The notes: generated by a model not told the origin, from the letters alone. A stretch of 64,000 bases of DNA from Narthecium ossifragum (GCA_963920575.1 OY986973.1:7823601-7887600); one strand, 5' to 3'; shown: positions 24,953 through 35,795, counted from the first letter of the stretch. Program-made: numbers and translations.

Positions 24953-25471
24953 ATGTCTACTTCCAGCCACGAGTCATCGGAGCCCGAGTTTGAGCCAGGT
25001 TCTTCGTTATCTCAAGCTTCAATGTTTTCATCTGATGATGACCTTGCCGATTCAGCCGACTCGAGCCGACCACCGTCGCCACCGGTAGTCTACTGTGACC
25101 CTCCTCGGGAAGTCCCCGACCCTATTTATCCTGCCGGTTCGGTTATCGACCATCCTGTCGGTGTTGAGTTTTTTGGGCCGTTATCGGATCCTGATCTCTT
25201 TGCCTGTCTTGTTTATGCTCTTCAGCACGACCCCAGTCTCGAGGATCCGTGGGTCGCTTTCCGATTGCCCGACGGGTACTCCGTCGTGGTGCCTCCGCGG
25301 TCTCTGATCGATCCTGGGCTTCTATCGCCAGCACTTTCGCCACCAGGATCCCCGTATGCCTCGGATGACCCTGATCGCCCACTGTTCCGACAGTCAAGCG
25401 AGAGTGATTCTGATGAGGAGGAGCTTGACGAGGACGAGGACGACAAGGACGACATGGACGACGATGATTAG
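24953..25471 (+). CDS. Acidic accessory ORF of the Athila element (172 aa), unknown function
   Basis: I do not recognise this protein. It lies in the sense strand between pol and ORF3. The N-terminal 45 residues are rich in Ser, Glu and Pro. A middle part (about 46-125) looks folded, with hydrophobic segments such as VGVEFFGPLSDPDLFACLVY and WVAFRLPDGYSVVVPP. The C-terminal tail is almost entirely Asp/Glu (residues about 145-172, with the final ten nearly all Asp). There is no signal peptide or membrane segment. Codon use and GC differ from the AT-richer pol. It may be an extra element gene, a separate exon of ORF3, or chance. The long open frame with a structured-looking centre makes chance less likely. 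Confidence 0.5.
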   Translation: MSTSSHESSEPEFEPGSSLSQASMFSSDDDLADSADSSRPPSPPVVYCDPPREVPDPIYPAGSVIDHPVGVEFFGPLSDPDLFACLVYALQHDPSLEDPWVAFRLPDGYSVVVPPRSLIDPGLLSPALSPPGSPYASDDPDRPLFRQSSESDSDEEELDEDEDDKDDMDDDD

Positions 25472-26161
25472 ACTTTAGGACTATCGTATTTTTGCTTTCT
25501 AGGACTTCTGCTTGCTGTCTGTCTAGGTTGAGTTTGGTAATTGCTAGTTTATACTTTTTGGCACTTCAGATTTTATCTTGGCATCGGTGCTTTGTTAGTT
25601 CATCAATATCAGTGGGATTCGGTTTGCTTGGATATTTCGTGTTGCGTGCATACCTTGCTTGGATACTTTGTTATGCATATTATAAGAGATGTCCCGCGAG
25701 TTCCACTGCTTTAGCATGGGGGCGAGGGTTGGATCGATCGGGCTTATCGCGACCGATCGATCCTCCTCACTTACCATGTGTTTCGTTGTGCTTGGGCTGA
25801 GTGCCGCGTGGACTTCGACCGATCCAACTCCACGGACGGATCGATCGAAGTCGCGTGGTTTGGGGTTTATAAGAGGAGCTCGACCGATCCTAGGGCTTAT
25901 TCCCTTTGATCGCTCCCCCTTTTCTTCCTCTCCTTTCCACTTGGCTTCCGCCGATCCTCGTTCCTCCTCCCGGCGGGTCGTCGGTCTCACCTCCGGCAAG
26001 ACCTCCTCACCACCATCCTCCACCACACCACATTCCCTTCCTCCGGCATCCCCCCCACTCACGGCCCCGTCGTTCTTCCAAACCCATTCCACCATCTCAA
26101 CCCGAGGGTCCTTGCGCTCCGTTGATCGTCGCCGGCGCCGTCCTTTGTCTTCATCCCTACC

Positions 26162-27571
26162 ATGGTACGCGCAAAGAACGTCACCAAGAAGGGTGTCGGC
26201 GGAAAAGGGAAAGCAGCCGCCGCTTCTTCTTCCACCCCTCCTACACGGCGGCTGCCATTGACTACGGCTCCGGCGTTGTCTTCTCCGTCCACATCCGCCT
26301 CTTCGTCGGTTTCTTCCTCTTCCCCACCTCCGCCACGACCGATCCGAGCCTCGAGAGCTCCACCATCCTCTTCGACGGCAGTCACTCCGTCGTCCGGCAA
26401 GCGGAAGGCAGCGGCTGTCGCTTCCTCCTCCCAACAAGTTCAGCGGCCTACCAAGCGCAAGAAATCCCACCCGTCGACTACTCCGACCGATGTCCGTGGC
26501 CTCCATCCTCGCTGGCAGCGCGAGCTCAACCTGGAATATGCCTTCAACGTTGAGTTTTTCTGCACGGTCGAGCACGCCAAAGATTCCATTGCGACCCTTG
26601 AGCACCGGGGTCTCCTTCCTGTGTGCACGCCCAGTTCCATTGTCTATCCACGGCTGGTGTGCATGTTTTATCAGAACATGAAACCTATTTCTTTTGGGGA
26701 CGCGCGCGACAAGGATACATCCCACTAGTACGCGTCCCGGGGGTTCACTTCCATGATCGACGGTGTAGAGGTAACTTTGAATCTCCGGGCGATCTGCGAT
26801 GCACTGTCAATTCCGAAACGCTGCCGAGACCTCCACCGAGCGAAGGTTGACGAGTATTACGCCCAGGAATTCGATGCGTACATGTTTCTTCGTCCGGACC
26901 GTTATCCCACCGACACCTTTTCTCGCGCTGAGCTGCCGCCGTACATGTGGCTGGTCGACGATGTCCTGCGACGGAACGTCTTCCAGATGGGGCATGCTCA
27001 GTATCGGACCGGCGATTGGCTCCGCATGTTGTGGCTGTTGGCCAAGGACTGGGCGATGAGTATTCCGCAGATGATCTTGGAGGACATCGATCAATTCTAT
27101 CGGATGACGGTGCTGGATATGCGGCCGAGCTATGATGATGCCGCCTGCCCACATCCTCGGCTTATCTCCGCGGTTCTACAGCGCCAGGAGCGCGTTCCAG
27201 AGGGCGAGCCGACCGTGTCGATGGATGCACTTCTGGCGGCACGGTTTCGTTCCGCCACCTGGAGCAAGGTCCTCGGCCACATGCGGAGGGCGGGTGTTTT
27301 GCTCTGTCAGCCGCGGACCAGCCGATCACACCATGCACCGGAGTACGGGCCAGTCGACCATCCTACGCTGGGAGAGATGTACAGAGAGTTCCACGGTGAG
27401 TTGGCACGGTTACACCAGCGCTTGGACGCTGTCGACGCGAGAGATGCGGCTTTCCGAGCAGACCTTTCGTACATCCGGGCGCGTCTTGACGACCTTCACC
27501 CGCCTTCGCCTGTGCTCACTATCGTACCTTACTGTCCACCATCCTATCCTGAGGCCCCACCCCACCATTGA
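26162..27571 (+). pseudogene. Athila ORF3 (putative plant transposon protein / env-like position), one in-frame TAG
   Basis: A 470-codon frame interrupted once, by TAG at 26726-26728; both halves are in the same frame. Residues 1-115 are basic and low in complexity (Ala/Ser/Pro/Lys) with a nuclear-signal-like KRKKSH segment. From about residue 116 it resembles the family named putative plant transposon protein, which is common in Athila ORF3. Recognisable pieces are RELNLEYAFNVEFF, then GFTSMIDGVEVTLNLRAICD, then AELPPYMWLVDDVLRRNVF. The C-terminal part has a heptad-like coiled coil (ELARLHQRLDAVDARDAAF). I see no convincing signal peptide or membrane span, so an envelope role is not supported by sequence. 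Its position downstream of pol is where Athila env-like ORFs lie. GC content is much higher than in gag-pol. Confidence 0.65.
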
Positions 27572-29386
27572 GTCTTGTGCTTAGATGCTTACTTAGATTC
27601 CTTGTATATCTTTTAGGTTTCTTGCATCTTAGGCCGTGTGCTGGCCAGTTTTGATTTGACTTTGTGGTGGATGGTCTCACTTTTGTACTAGCTTGACATC
27701 ATATAAACATAGCTTCTTGGCTTTGGGGGGGGGGGGGGGGGGGGGGGTATCCTGGGAGTGGGGGACGCTGATTGTGCTGGTCTATAACTCTGTGTATGTG
27801 GATGAATGTGGTTGATTTGTGTGTCTTGCAGGTGGAAGCTCGGGATAGTAGTTTTTCTATTTCTGTCATTGTGATGAATGCTTGTACAGCCCTTGGGCTT
27901 CTTGCATAAATAGAGGAAATGCTGCCAAATTTTTCTCCAATTTTCATGCCTATTCCTTATATTCCATAAATGCATCACGGGGTATTCCTTCTATCTTGCT
28001 ACAGGGCATCTATGCGGTCGCATGCACACCTGGGAGCCATCACTCTTATTCTTGGTTTTCACACCTAACCTTGATCTGCGATTTTGTTGTCTTTTTATCA
28101 TCAAGGTTACTTCTTCGTATGAAGCATCTCAGGTTATCTCTACCCTATATTCTTGGCTGTCTTTTTATGCCTTACTGTAATTGGGGACAATTACATTTAA
28201 GTTGGGGGGTAGAAATCTAGGAATTCATGTTTATTTATTTCATGATAACCAACTATTATACGTCCCTGAGATCATGTCAGAAGAACGAAATGAAGAGACT
28301 TATTTATGAAGATGCTTGATTTAGAAATTTATCTTATGAATTGTTCAGAGTTTCATATGTCGTGTAAAATTCAGTAAATTTAACTATGCATGGCATGAGT
28401 TCTGTACTTTAACACTTTTACCATGGTTTAGGGATGGCTTGACAGATCTTACTGCACTTGAGTACGTTTACATGTGGATGAGTTGAAATTAGATTCTGAA
28501 CCTGATAGTAGGATAGATTTATGATTCTAGACTTGACACAGAAAATACATGAGCACATGCAATTATCTGAGTATAAAAAAAAAAGAAACAAGAAAAAGAA
28601 GAAGAAGGGATTTTCAACTTAGTAACCGGGCAGTGTGCCTAGCCAGCATGGTGTTCGCGTAAAACGGTTGAATTTCCTTTAATAAAAAAAAATGAATGAC
28701 TAGTTATGATTTGTAGCCTTCATGGTTTGAGCATTAGAGTCTGAAGAGTGTTCTACACTTAGTGCCCTAAAACCGTCTGGTTTGGGAGTCACTGGCTTGA
28801 ACCTCGTTACATGGACCATGAAGAAAGCTTAAGAAATCATAATATTGCACATGGCATTGGAAAAAAAAAAACAGATATTGTTATGTGATAAGTGGAAGAT
28901 ATGTGCTTGGATAGGATTGTGATCTTGAATAGTTGAAGTGTTTAGATATAATTGATGCTCTGAAGCATGTGTAAACCCGAATTCACACACAAGAGAGTCA
29001 AAGTTATTTTTTGAACCATGATTAAATATGTTGAAGTGTTGGAAGTGTGCTATGAATTGTTCTCATTTACTTTATGTTTATACGACTATGAATTGAAGAA
29101 TATATTCATGGATATTTTTTCTGTTTAATGCATTGGAATTAATGAGTATCTTAATGGAGTTCTGATGACATGTTTAAAGGGGATGTATAGATGTTTGTGG
29201 GTATCATCACCGGAAACCCTCAGGAGACTATAACTCCTCCACTGGGGCCACCCAGGGGTTTAAAGGCTTGTGGCACATGCTAAGTGCAATCGTGAGACCT
29301 ACGAAAGTGGCTAGTTAGATTTACAGCTTTACTTTTAATTTTTGTTTGCTTTGCTCGAGGACTAGCAAAGATCAAGTTGGGGGGTG
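27572..29386 (+). other. Athila 3' non-coding region with two polypurine tracts
   Basis: No gene. A first polypurine-like tract, AAGTTGGGGGGTAG, lies at 28199-28212. The true 3' polypurine tract, AAGTTGGGGGGTG, lies at 29374-29386 directly before the 3' LTR and primes plus-strand DNA. The last 220 bp (gagactataactcctccactg, cgtgagacctacgaaagtgg) are closely matched by 42255-42461 in the second Athila, so this region is conserved between the two elements. Confidence 0.8.
27725..27747 (+). repeat. G23 homopolymer
   Basis: Twenty-three consecutive G, in the non-coding DNA after ORF3. This is a likely replication-slippage, G-quadruplex or assembly-error site. Confidence 0.95.
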
Positions 29387-30975
29387 TGATAAGACTTGAA
29401 AAGTGCACAAAACACCCTTGTAATTTGGTTTTGTTGGGCCCCGAGCAATGCTGGACTGACTACTTTTATTCCATTTCAGGTATAACAGACCCTCCTACGA
29501 GTTAGATCAACTTTGGAGCTAAAACAGGGGTATTTTGGTGGTTTTGACAAGTTAGATCGATCGGCCTCAACAGGTTCGATCGATCCAACTCAACCAACGA
29601 GGGGACGATGAACAACGGCTGGATCGATCGAAGTTCAAGAGTTGGATCGATCCAGCACGGGATGTAGCGCAACAACAACGGTTCGATCGATCGGACGAGA
29701 CTGTTGGATCGATCCAGCACGGGAGTTACCAGCAAGTAAAGGCGTAGGATCGATCGAACTCCAAGAGTTGGATCGATCCGGCTCGGGCATTGCTTGCAAC
29801 ATCAAGCACTTAAGGAGTAAGATCGATCGAAGTTCAAGAGTCAGATCGATCCGACGCGGCCAGAGGCAAAGATCGACGGTTCTGATCTAATCCGCGGGAG
29901 GTTGTTTCTTGGGCTATAAGTAGTCATTGTTTAGGAATTTTCGGGGGCTTTTTTCCAGACATTTTTGGAGAGAGTTTACCTATCTTTTCTACATCTTTTC
30001 TTCGACGATTCTTTGGAGGAGATTCATGGCGGGAGGAGATCATCAACTTCTACCGATGGATTATCCCCTGAAGATGAGTAGCTAAAACCCTAGCTATTGG
30101 ATTCTTATGATGTAACTAGGGTTTTTACTAGGGATTTCTTAGATCTAGGGTTTGTATACACGATTATTTAGCTCTTATGGATTGATTATATTTTCTTTAT
30201 ATCTTGGTGTTGATTTCTCGCTGGATGTTTGGATCGTTCTTGCTTGCACTTGATTCTAGAGCTTGTGTATGTTAGGGCGTGGATTGGATTCGTCCAAATA
30301 AGGGGATCATGCTAGTCCCATGATATCTCGGATGGAATCTTATTCGTGATTAGGGATTGTATAGTGCTAGTCCCACTATAGTAGTGCTAGTCCCACTACG
30401 TTCCATCCCTAATCCTTCATACATCTTACCTTTGTAGTTCAAGCCATTGAGATGCGAAGTCATCTCGATTTTACACCTAAATCCATTTCTATGGCATTGT
30501 TTGCGATGAACTCATCTGAGTAAGAGGGTTCATTAGCAGTGAACATAACTAATCATTCGGTCACTGATATTTCGATAATTGTTCCTGCCGACAAGGAATC
30601 CTAAACAGAACTTGTCGAGTGATAAGAAGAACTAGCCATTCACTTATCAACTTTTAGGAAGCCATTCATCGTGTTTGTATGCCCTGATCTTAGGAAAACC
30701 TGGTAGATCCTTAGTTACTGATTAAGAATCATGTGGTCCTTTCTCTCATATTCATCAATCTTCTAGCATAGTTTTAGTTTAATTTCAATCTGCAATCTTT
30801 TCCCAACTCATTAGTAGGAGACTTGCTAAATGTTCAATTTCAATCCCTTAAATCCCTGTGGACTCGACTCGGACTCTCCACTATCTACTAGTTCTTAGTA
30901 GTTAAAGTAGAGCACCGGAATATATTGTAATTTTGGTCAGACTTGTTAAGCCACGACACTTTTCAAGTTGTATCA
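29387..30975 (+). repeat. 3' LTR of Athila element
   Basis: 1589 bp, the same length as the 5' LTR and nearly identical to it. It is followed by the GTTAG duplication. The GATCGATC array sits at about 29545-29875. Confidence 0.95.
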
Positions 30976-31037
30976 GTTAGTGGGGAGTTATGAGGGGAGA
31001 TGGTGGTTACCCTGCCAAGTGGCAGGGGACCCCACTA

Positions 31038-31038
<1 letters not shown>

Positions 31039-31085
<47 letters not shown>
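31039..31085. repeat. (TA)n microsatellite
   Basis: Uninterrupted TA run directly after the mini-Helitron end. It is the kind of AT-rich target Helitrons use. Confidence 0.95.
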
Positions 31086-31087
<2 letters not shown>

Positions 31088-31090
31088 CAA

Positions 31091-31519
31091 CGGTTGAGTA
31101 TTAGCATTTTCAATACATATCCCAGTGGCTATAAAAGCGCGGGTATAGATCAACCAACAACTGCATTTTGACAAAAATACTGGAACTGAACCTATGTATG
31201 CCAACACTTTTATCGGCCGCTGGTATCTAGCTATCAACTGTCTCAGTACCTATACCAGCGGCCACAAAAAAACGCTGGCATAGAGAAGCCAATACTAGCA
31301 TTTGTATCAAAGCGTTGCTAAAGAAGTAGTGTATACCAGCGGTCGGTCGGTATAAAGCGATGGAATATATTTGTCAACACCAACAGCCGGTTTAAAGCGC
31401 TGGTAAATAGTACGTTAATACCAGCGAGTTTCTCGGCCGCTGGTATAGGCGACATTCACCAGCGTTTTTTTATGAGCGTTGGTATAAAAATGCTGGGATA
31501 GGCCGTATTTGTTGTAGTG
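31091..31519. mobile_element. CACTA (En/Spm) terminus with subterminal repeats, fragment
   Basis: Ends at 31519 with the inverse of CACTACAACAAATAC, a typical CACTA terminal repeat. About ten copies of TACCAGCG/CGCTGGTA, in both orientations, fill the segment, as subterminal transposase-binding repeats do. The opposite end and transposase are not in the window. Its insertion, or a later deletion, removed the 5' part of the second Athila. Confidence 0.75.
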
Positions 31520-32629
31520 AATTAGACCTCAAATGATTCAAGCGTTACCCCACTTTCATGGTTTAAGTAATGAGTACCCATATGAGCACATTCACGATTT
31601 TATCGATACCAACACTACACTAAAATTGGAGAAATTTAATGATGATGCCTTTAAGTTGAAACTTTTCTCCTTTTGTTTGAAAGATAAAGCTAAACACTGG
31701 CATCAATGTTTACCTCCACGCTCAATCACAACATGGGACCAACTTCAAGAGGCATATTTAAGGAAATTCTTTCCCATAATTAAAATTGAGAAATTTCGGA
31801 CTGAAATCCTTACCTTTGTTCAATATGAATATGAGTCTTTCCATGATGCCTGCGATAGATTTAAAGACCTTTTAAGAAAATATCCTCATCATGATATAGA
31901 TAAGTGGGAATTAACTCATAAGTTTTATAGAGGCCTTAATGAAAGATGTAAAACTAGAGTTGAAGCTTGTTGTGAAGGTATTCCTTTAGACAAAAATGGT
32001 GATGAGCTCTGGAACCTTTATGAACAAATTTCCATTGATTTCCAACAATAATACACAAACCCTAGGAGTCGGTCTACACCGAAGGGGACCTTTGAACTTT
32101 CTGGATTAGAAGCCATTACTGCCCAAATAGCACTCCTCAATAAAAGGTTTGATAAACTGGAAATGAGACAAGCCCCTGACCCTCCACTGTTCCAAAATCA
32201 ACCTCAAACTTGTGCCTTATGGTCTAGCCTTACACATCACATTACTAACTGTCCATTGGCTCCATCGTTCCCTGTATTCCTTCAGGAACAAGCAAACGCG
32301 ATTTATGGTTTCACTAAATCTGAGAATAATCCATATTCCAACACGTATAACCCAGGTTGGCGGAACCATCCCAACTTTAGTTGGAGACCACCTCAATAGT
32401 CTGATAGGTACTCATCTATACCTCATGCAAATCCAAACCCAGGGTACTCTGCACCATATCAACAAACTGCACCTAATCCTCCTCCACAAGCATCCTCTGA
32501 GCTGACTTTGAACAAACTCTAGTTTAAACTAGGGAAGTCCAAGTCAAACTAGGAAAGAGGCTGAACCAGTTTGGTTCCTCTTCTGGGTGCGGGTCCAGTT
32601 GGTCGAGTCGGATCGACTCGTATCATCCC

Positions 32630-34399
32630 CTATTCCTTCAGAATTGGCCTTGTTCTCAAGGCCAGAGTCAAGTCAGGTAGGATGGCTCTATGTGGCTGGA
32701 CCGAATCAACTTGCTTCTGTAGCTCTGGACTCGGTGGCGAGAAACCAGGTCGATCCCATGACGGGTCCAGGGGTAGCAGAGGCAGTGCTGAAGGAGCATC
32801 TGGGGGTCGATCTGACGGCTCAGGTAGCTCCAAGAATATGATCTTCAATGGCTCTCCTGGATCATCCTCATCATGTCCCATCAGTAGTGTTGCCCATGAC
32901 CATAGGATGTGATCTGATCTCCATGGTCTGATCAACTGTGCAGGGACTTGGCTTGAATCTGGGTCAAACTGGCCTTGGTCCAATCTGAAGTGAAGATGGC
33001 TGGACCACGCTTCTGCTGCACTAGTCTGGGCTAGAAGTTGGTTGAACCAAGTTGAATTTTCAGCTGTGCTAAGTCGTACTCTGGTCCAAACCTGTCTGAC
33101 TTGGTTGGGTCTACCGGTGTCAATCTGGACTTGGGTCAGTTGAGCTAAACCGGTGGTACCATCATAGTCAGATCTGATTAGATTGAATATGGCATCTGAA
33201 TAAGGAGGGTAGCTCCTTTGATGGATCATATCAACCTTTGAATGCTTGATCAACGGCTGAGGATGCATCTTGATCACATGGAGTTGATCTAGATGGTCCT
33301 AATTGCTGGGGACTCTTGGATCAGGTTTAGATCGAAGATCGGAAGCACTGGATCGAAGATCACGCTGACCAAACGGCTGGATCAAGTTGCAGTCTTGATC
33401 GGACGGCGGAGAAGCTGCCGGAGTTGGATCAACGGCGAAACCAAGTCGCCGGAGTGTGGCAACGGCACAGGAAGCTTCACAGGGACGTGGGAGTTCCATC
33501 CGTACGTTTTGATCGATGGATTGGGCTGCGGATGCACCGGATCTGAAGGTGGTGGTGCGGTGGTGGTCGTCGCCGATGATCGTCGGTGATCTAGGCCGCG
33601 ACGGTGCTGGAGCTTGTCGGGAACAGGTACGGGAAGGTCTTGGGACCTTTCTCGTGAGGTCTGATCTTGGGATCATCCTCGGCAAGTGGCGGAGTGAAGG
33701 TTGCGGGATCAATGGAATTTGCCAGAGTTGGGTTCCGGCGATCCGAGCTTCCTCCGTGGTCGTGGTCGGCCACGGTGGCTTCGGGGAAGGATGCCGATGC
33801 TTCCTCGGTGGGTAGGTGGAGAGGACGGCGTCGGAGGGCGGCGTTGGGGTGGCGGCTCGGGGGCGAGCCGACGGAGCCATGGATGAGCCGGGACGAAGGG
33901 TTGATGGCTCGATGCTGAGCCGGGCGGAAGGTACGGGGTGAGTCGCGGCTCGAGGTAGGAGATGAGCCACGTGGCTAAGCCGAGAGTGAGCCGAACCGGG
34001 AAGAGAGAGAAAACCAGGGGAAATTCCAGAAAAATATGGAAAAATAGGTAAAATTTCGGAAAAATCAGGAGAAGGTGGTAGAAAGTGTTCACCCTGGTCC
34101 GACGGAGTTGAACTCAGAGTTGCAATTGGAGTTGCTCTCAGAGTTGCGGTAGGGGTTGCAGTCGGAGTCTTCATCCGAGTTGGCTCAGGGTCAGGTTCCG
34201 TAATCTGGATGGCAGCTGGAGTAGGGGTCTGGCTCGAAGTCTGAGTTATCCTTAACCAACGATTGGAGATCTGCTCCCACTCTCTAATGGTGTGCTCCGT
34301 GTTTCTGCTTTGTCGTTCCATCAAAGTTGAACAGAGCTTCAACTGGGCTTGCAGAATCATGAATTGCTCCTCCAAACTTTCATGGGGTACTCCGTACAT
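32630..34399 (-). pseudogene. Single ORF of the non-autonomous LTR element, one in-frame stop
   Basis: A 590-codon frame with one internal TAG at 33299-33301; both halves are in the same frame. It starts 50 nt after the primer site (MYGVPHESLEEQFMILQAQL) with a helical, Gln/Glu-rich N-terminus that could be a coiled coil. Long Pro/Ser/Thr-rich parts follow. The C-terminal third (WFNQLLAQTSAAEAWSSHL and after) is less biased. The frame runs directly into the polypurine tract. No gag, protease, RT or integrase motif is recognisable. It may be a gag-like protein of a non-autonomous family, or a captured and degraded host sequence. Function unknown. Confidence 0.45.
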
Positions 34400-34448
34400 G
34401 GTGACGAAGTTTCCAGAAGGTTCTGAACCACACAGTCGGTGGAACAGA

Positions 34449-34460
34449 GCTCTGATACCA
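34449..34460 (-). other. Primer-binding site, initiator tRNA-Met type
   Basis: Reads TGGTATCAGAGC on the minus strand, three bases after the LTR end. This is the standard iMet primer site of many plant LTR elements. Confidence 0.9.
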
Positions 34461-34463
34461 AGT

Positions 34464-35795
34464 TGATACGAATGGTCTACTCGTAATCCTCTCGTATCGG
34501 GTCTCTACTGCTCCAATCGATCAGAATTGGCCTGATCGGACTTGATTTGAGTCCAATTGGCTGAATCTGGCTAGCTGGATCGGATCTGGCTTGAGCTGGT
34601 TCAAATCTGGATGAGCCTTATAAGATAGGACCTGACTGGTGAAGGGGTTGGGTTGATTGAGTCAAGTGAGCTAATTGACTGGGTCAACCAGGTCCTAATC
34701 AGAGTGGCTGATGGATTGGGTTGGGCTGAACCAACTTGGTTTGGGTTAACTGGTTTGAACCAGGGATCCGACGCCTGAGGAGTCACCGGAGTGGATCGCC
34801 GGCGTAGGGCGTCGCCGGCAGTCGGGACCTTGGCAGGAAGGGTCGTGGGTTGATGGGGAACAGATCCAACGGCTCGGATCTTGGCGGTAGGTGGCGGATC
34901 GCCGGATCTGGGAGGTGGACGGTGGGTTTAGAGGCCGGCATCGGGGACGACGACGGGGAGCTCGGCGGGGCTTGGGACGGTCGGGATCGGGTCTAGGAAG
35001 GTCGGTCGGGAACTTAGGAGGGATTTGGGAGGGTTGATAGCGGTCGGACATGGAAGGGGCGACAGAGCTCGGGAGGTTGGGTTGCCGTGGAGATCACCGG
35101 AGACGGTGAAGAGCGACGGGAAAGAGATGGGCGGAGTCGTGGGAGGGAGGGGAAGTTAGTGGGGGTCTTGGATGGCGACGGGGCTGGCCGGAGAGGCTGG
35201 ACGGCGATGAAGCTAGGGTTTGGGCACGGGAGAGAGGAAGGAAGACGTTGAACAGTAAGGGGTGACGTGGCGGTGATGTGGAGGAGAGAGAAAGTGATGG
35301 GGAGAGAGAAATTTTGGTGGAGGTGATGCCGGCTGCGGAGAAGATGACCGACGGGGAAGGAGGTGGATCCATGGTGGATTTCTGGTGGAAAACTACATTA
35401 TCTCTACTCCTATAATATTCTACTCCTATGATATTCTATCAATTATTCTTAACTCATCATCATTCATCATCATTCCCTAATACAAACTAATGAGGTCCCT
35501 TTTATAGAAGCCTTGACAGAGTCCTAATACAACTAAAAAACCCCCTTGCTTAATTAGCAAGTAATAAGGCTTTCAAACTCAACTCAACTTACTAACTCAA
35601 ATTGACTCTTAATTAATTTCTAACAATCAAATATCAACTAGGACTCAATAAAATATAAAAGACTAATGATAAATCCTAATCAAATACTCTAGTTTAAACT
35701 AGGGAAGTCTAAGTCAAACTAAGAAAAAGGCTGAACCAGTTTGGTTCCTCTTCTGAGTTCGGGTCGAGTTGGTCGAGTCGGATCGACTCGTATCA
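34464..35795 (-). repeat. 5' LTR of the non-autonomous element
   Basis: 1332 bp with TG..CA ends and an inverted TGATACGA/TCGTATCA pair. The first 110 bp are repeated at 32516-32625. Small Pro/Ser-rich frames inside on the minus strand are not supported as genes. Confidence 0.8.

Larger units (their letters stand above)
15714..30975 (+). mobile_element. Full-length Athila-type Ty3/gypsy retrotransposon
   Basis: Two LTRs of identical length, 1589 bp (15714-17302 and 29387-30975), bound this element. Both start TGATA and end TATCA. A 5-bp target duplication GTTAG sits at 15709-15713 and 30976-30980. By eye the LTRs differ at roughly 35-40 sites (about 2-3 percent, many of them transitions), so insertion is fairly recent. 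The order is PBS, gag-protease, RT-RNase H-integrase, a 1.5-kb spacer, an acidic ORF, ORF3, a long 3' non-coding segment and the polypurine tract. No chromodomain or second RNase H is seen. The tRNA-Asp-like PBS, the DLGA protease and ORF3 fit the Athila lineage. Confidence 0.93.
15580..31038 (+). mobile_element. 192-bp mini-Helitron split by the Athila insertion
   Basis: The left end is TC at 15580-15581 after an A. The right end is CTAG at 31035-31038, followed by T, so the target is A|T as for Helitrons. A hairpin with stem CCCTGCC/GGCAGGG and a 4-nt loop lies just before the CTAG. Its first 22 bases resemble the 5' end of the large Helitron. Only 134 bp (15580-15713) and 58 bp (30981-31038) belong to it. 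The rest is the retroelement plus its duplicated target. Confidence 0.7.
32516..35795 (-). mobile_element. Non-autonomous LTR retroelement with a truncated 3' LTR
   Basis: Read on the minus strand, a 1332-bp LTR (35795-34464) starts TGATACGA and ends TCGTATCA. An iMet primer site follows, then one long ORF, then a polypurine tract (GAAGGAATAGGGGA, 32639-32626), then only 110 bp of the second LTR (32625-32516). The gag frame of the host Athila resumes on each side. The trinucleotide ACT is present at both junctions, and there is no clear 5-bp duplication. Confidence 0.75.

Noticed and set aside
24954..25088. Shadow frames overlapping the acidic Athila ORF
   Set aside because: Shorter, in other frames, and without composition or motifs suggesting protein.
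25595..26725. 376-codon minus-strand frame opposite the Athila ORF3 region
   Set aside because: It lies antisense to the acidic-ORF/ORF3 segment in GC-rich, low-complexity DNA and encodes mostly Arg/Gly/Glu. No motif, and the sense strand explains the region.
26162..27571. Calling Athila ORF3 an envelope protein
   Set aside because: No signal peptide, membrane span or glycoprotein-like cysteine pattern is visible. Only the position fits, so I kept the neutral family name.
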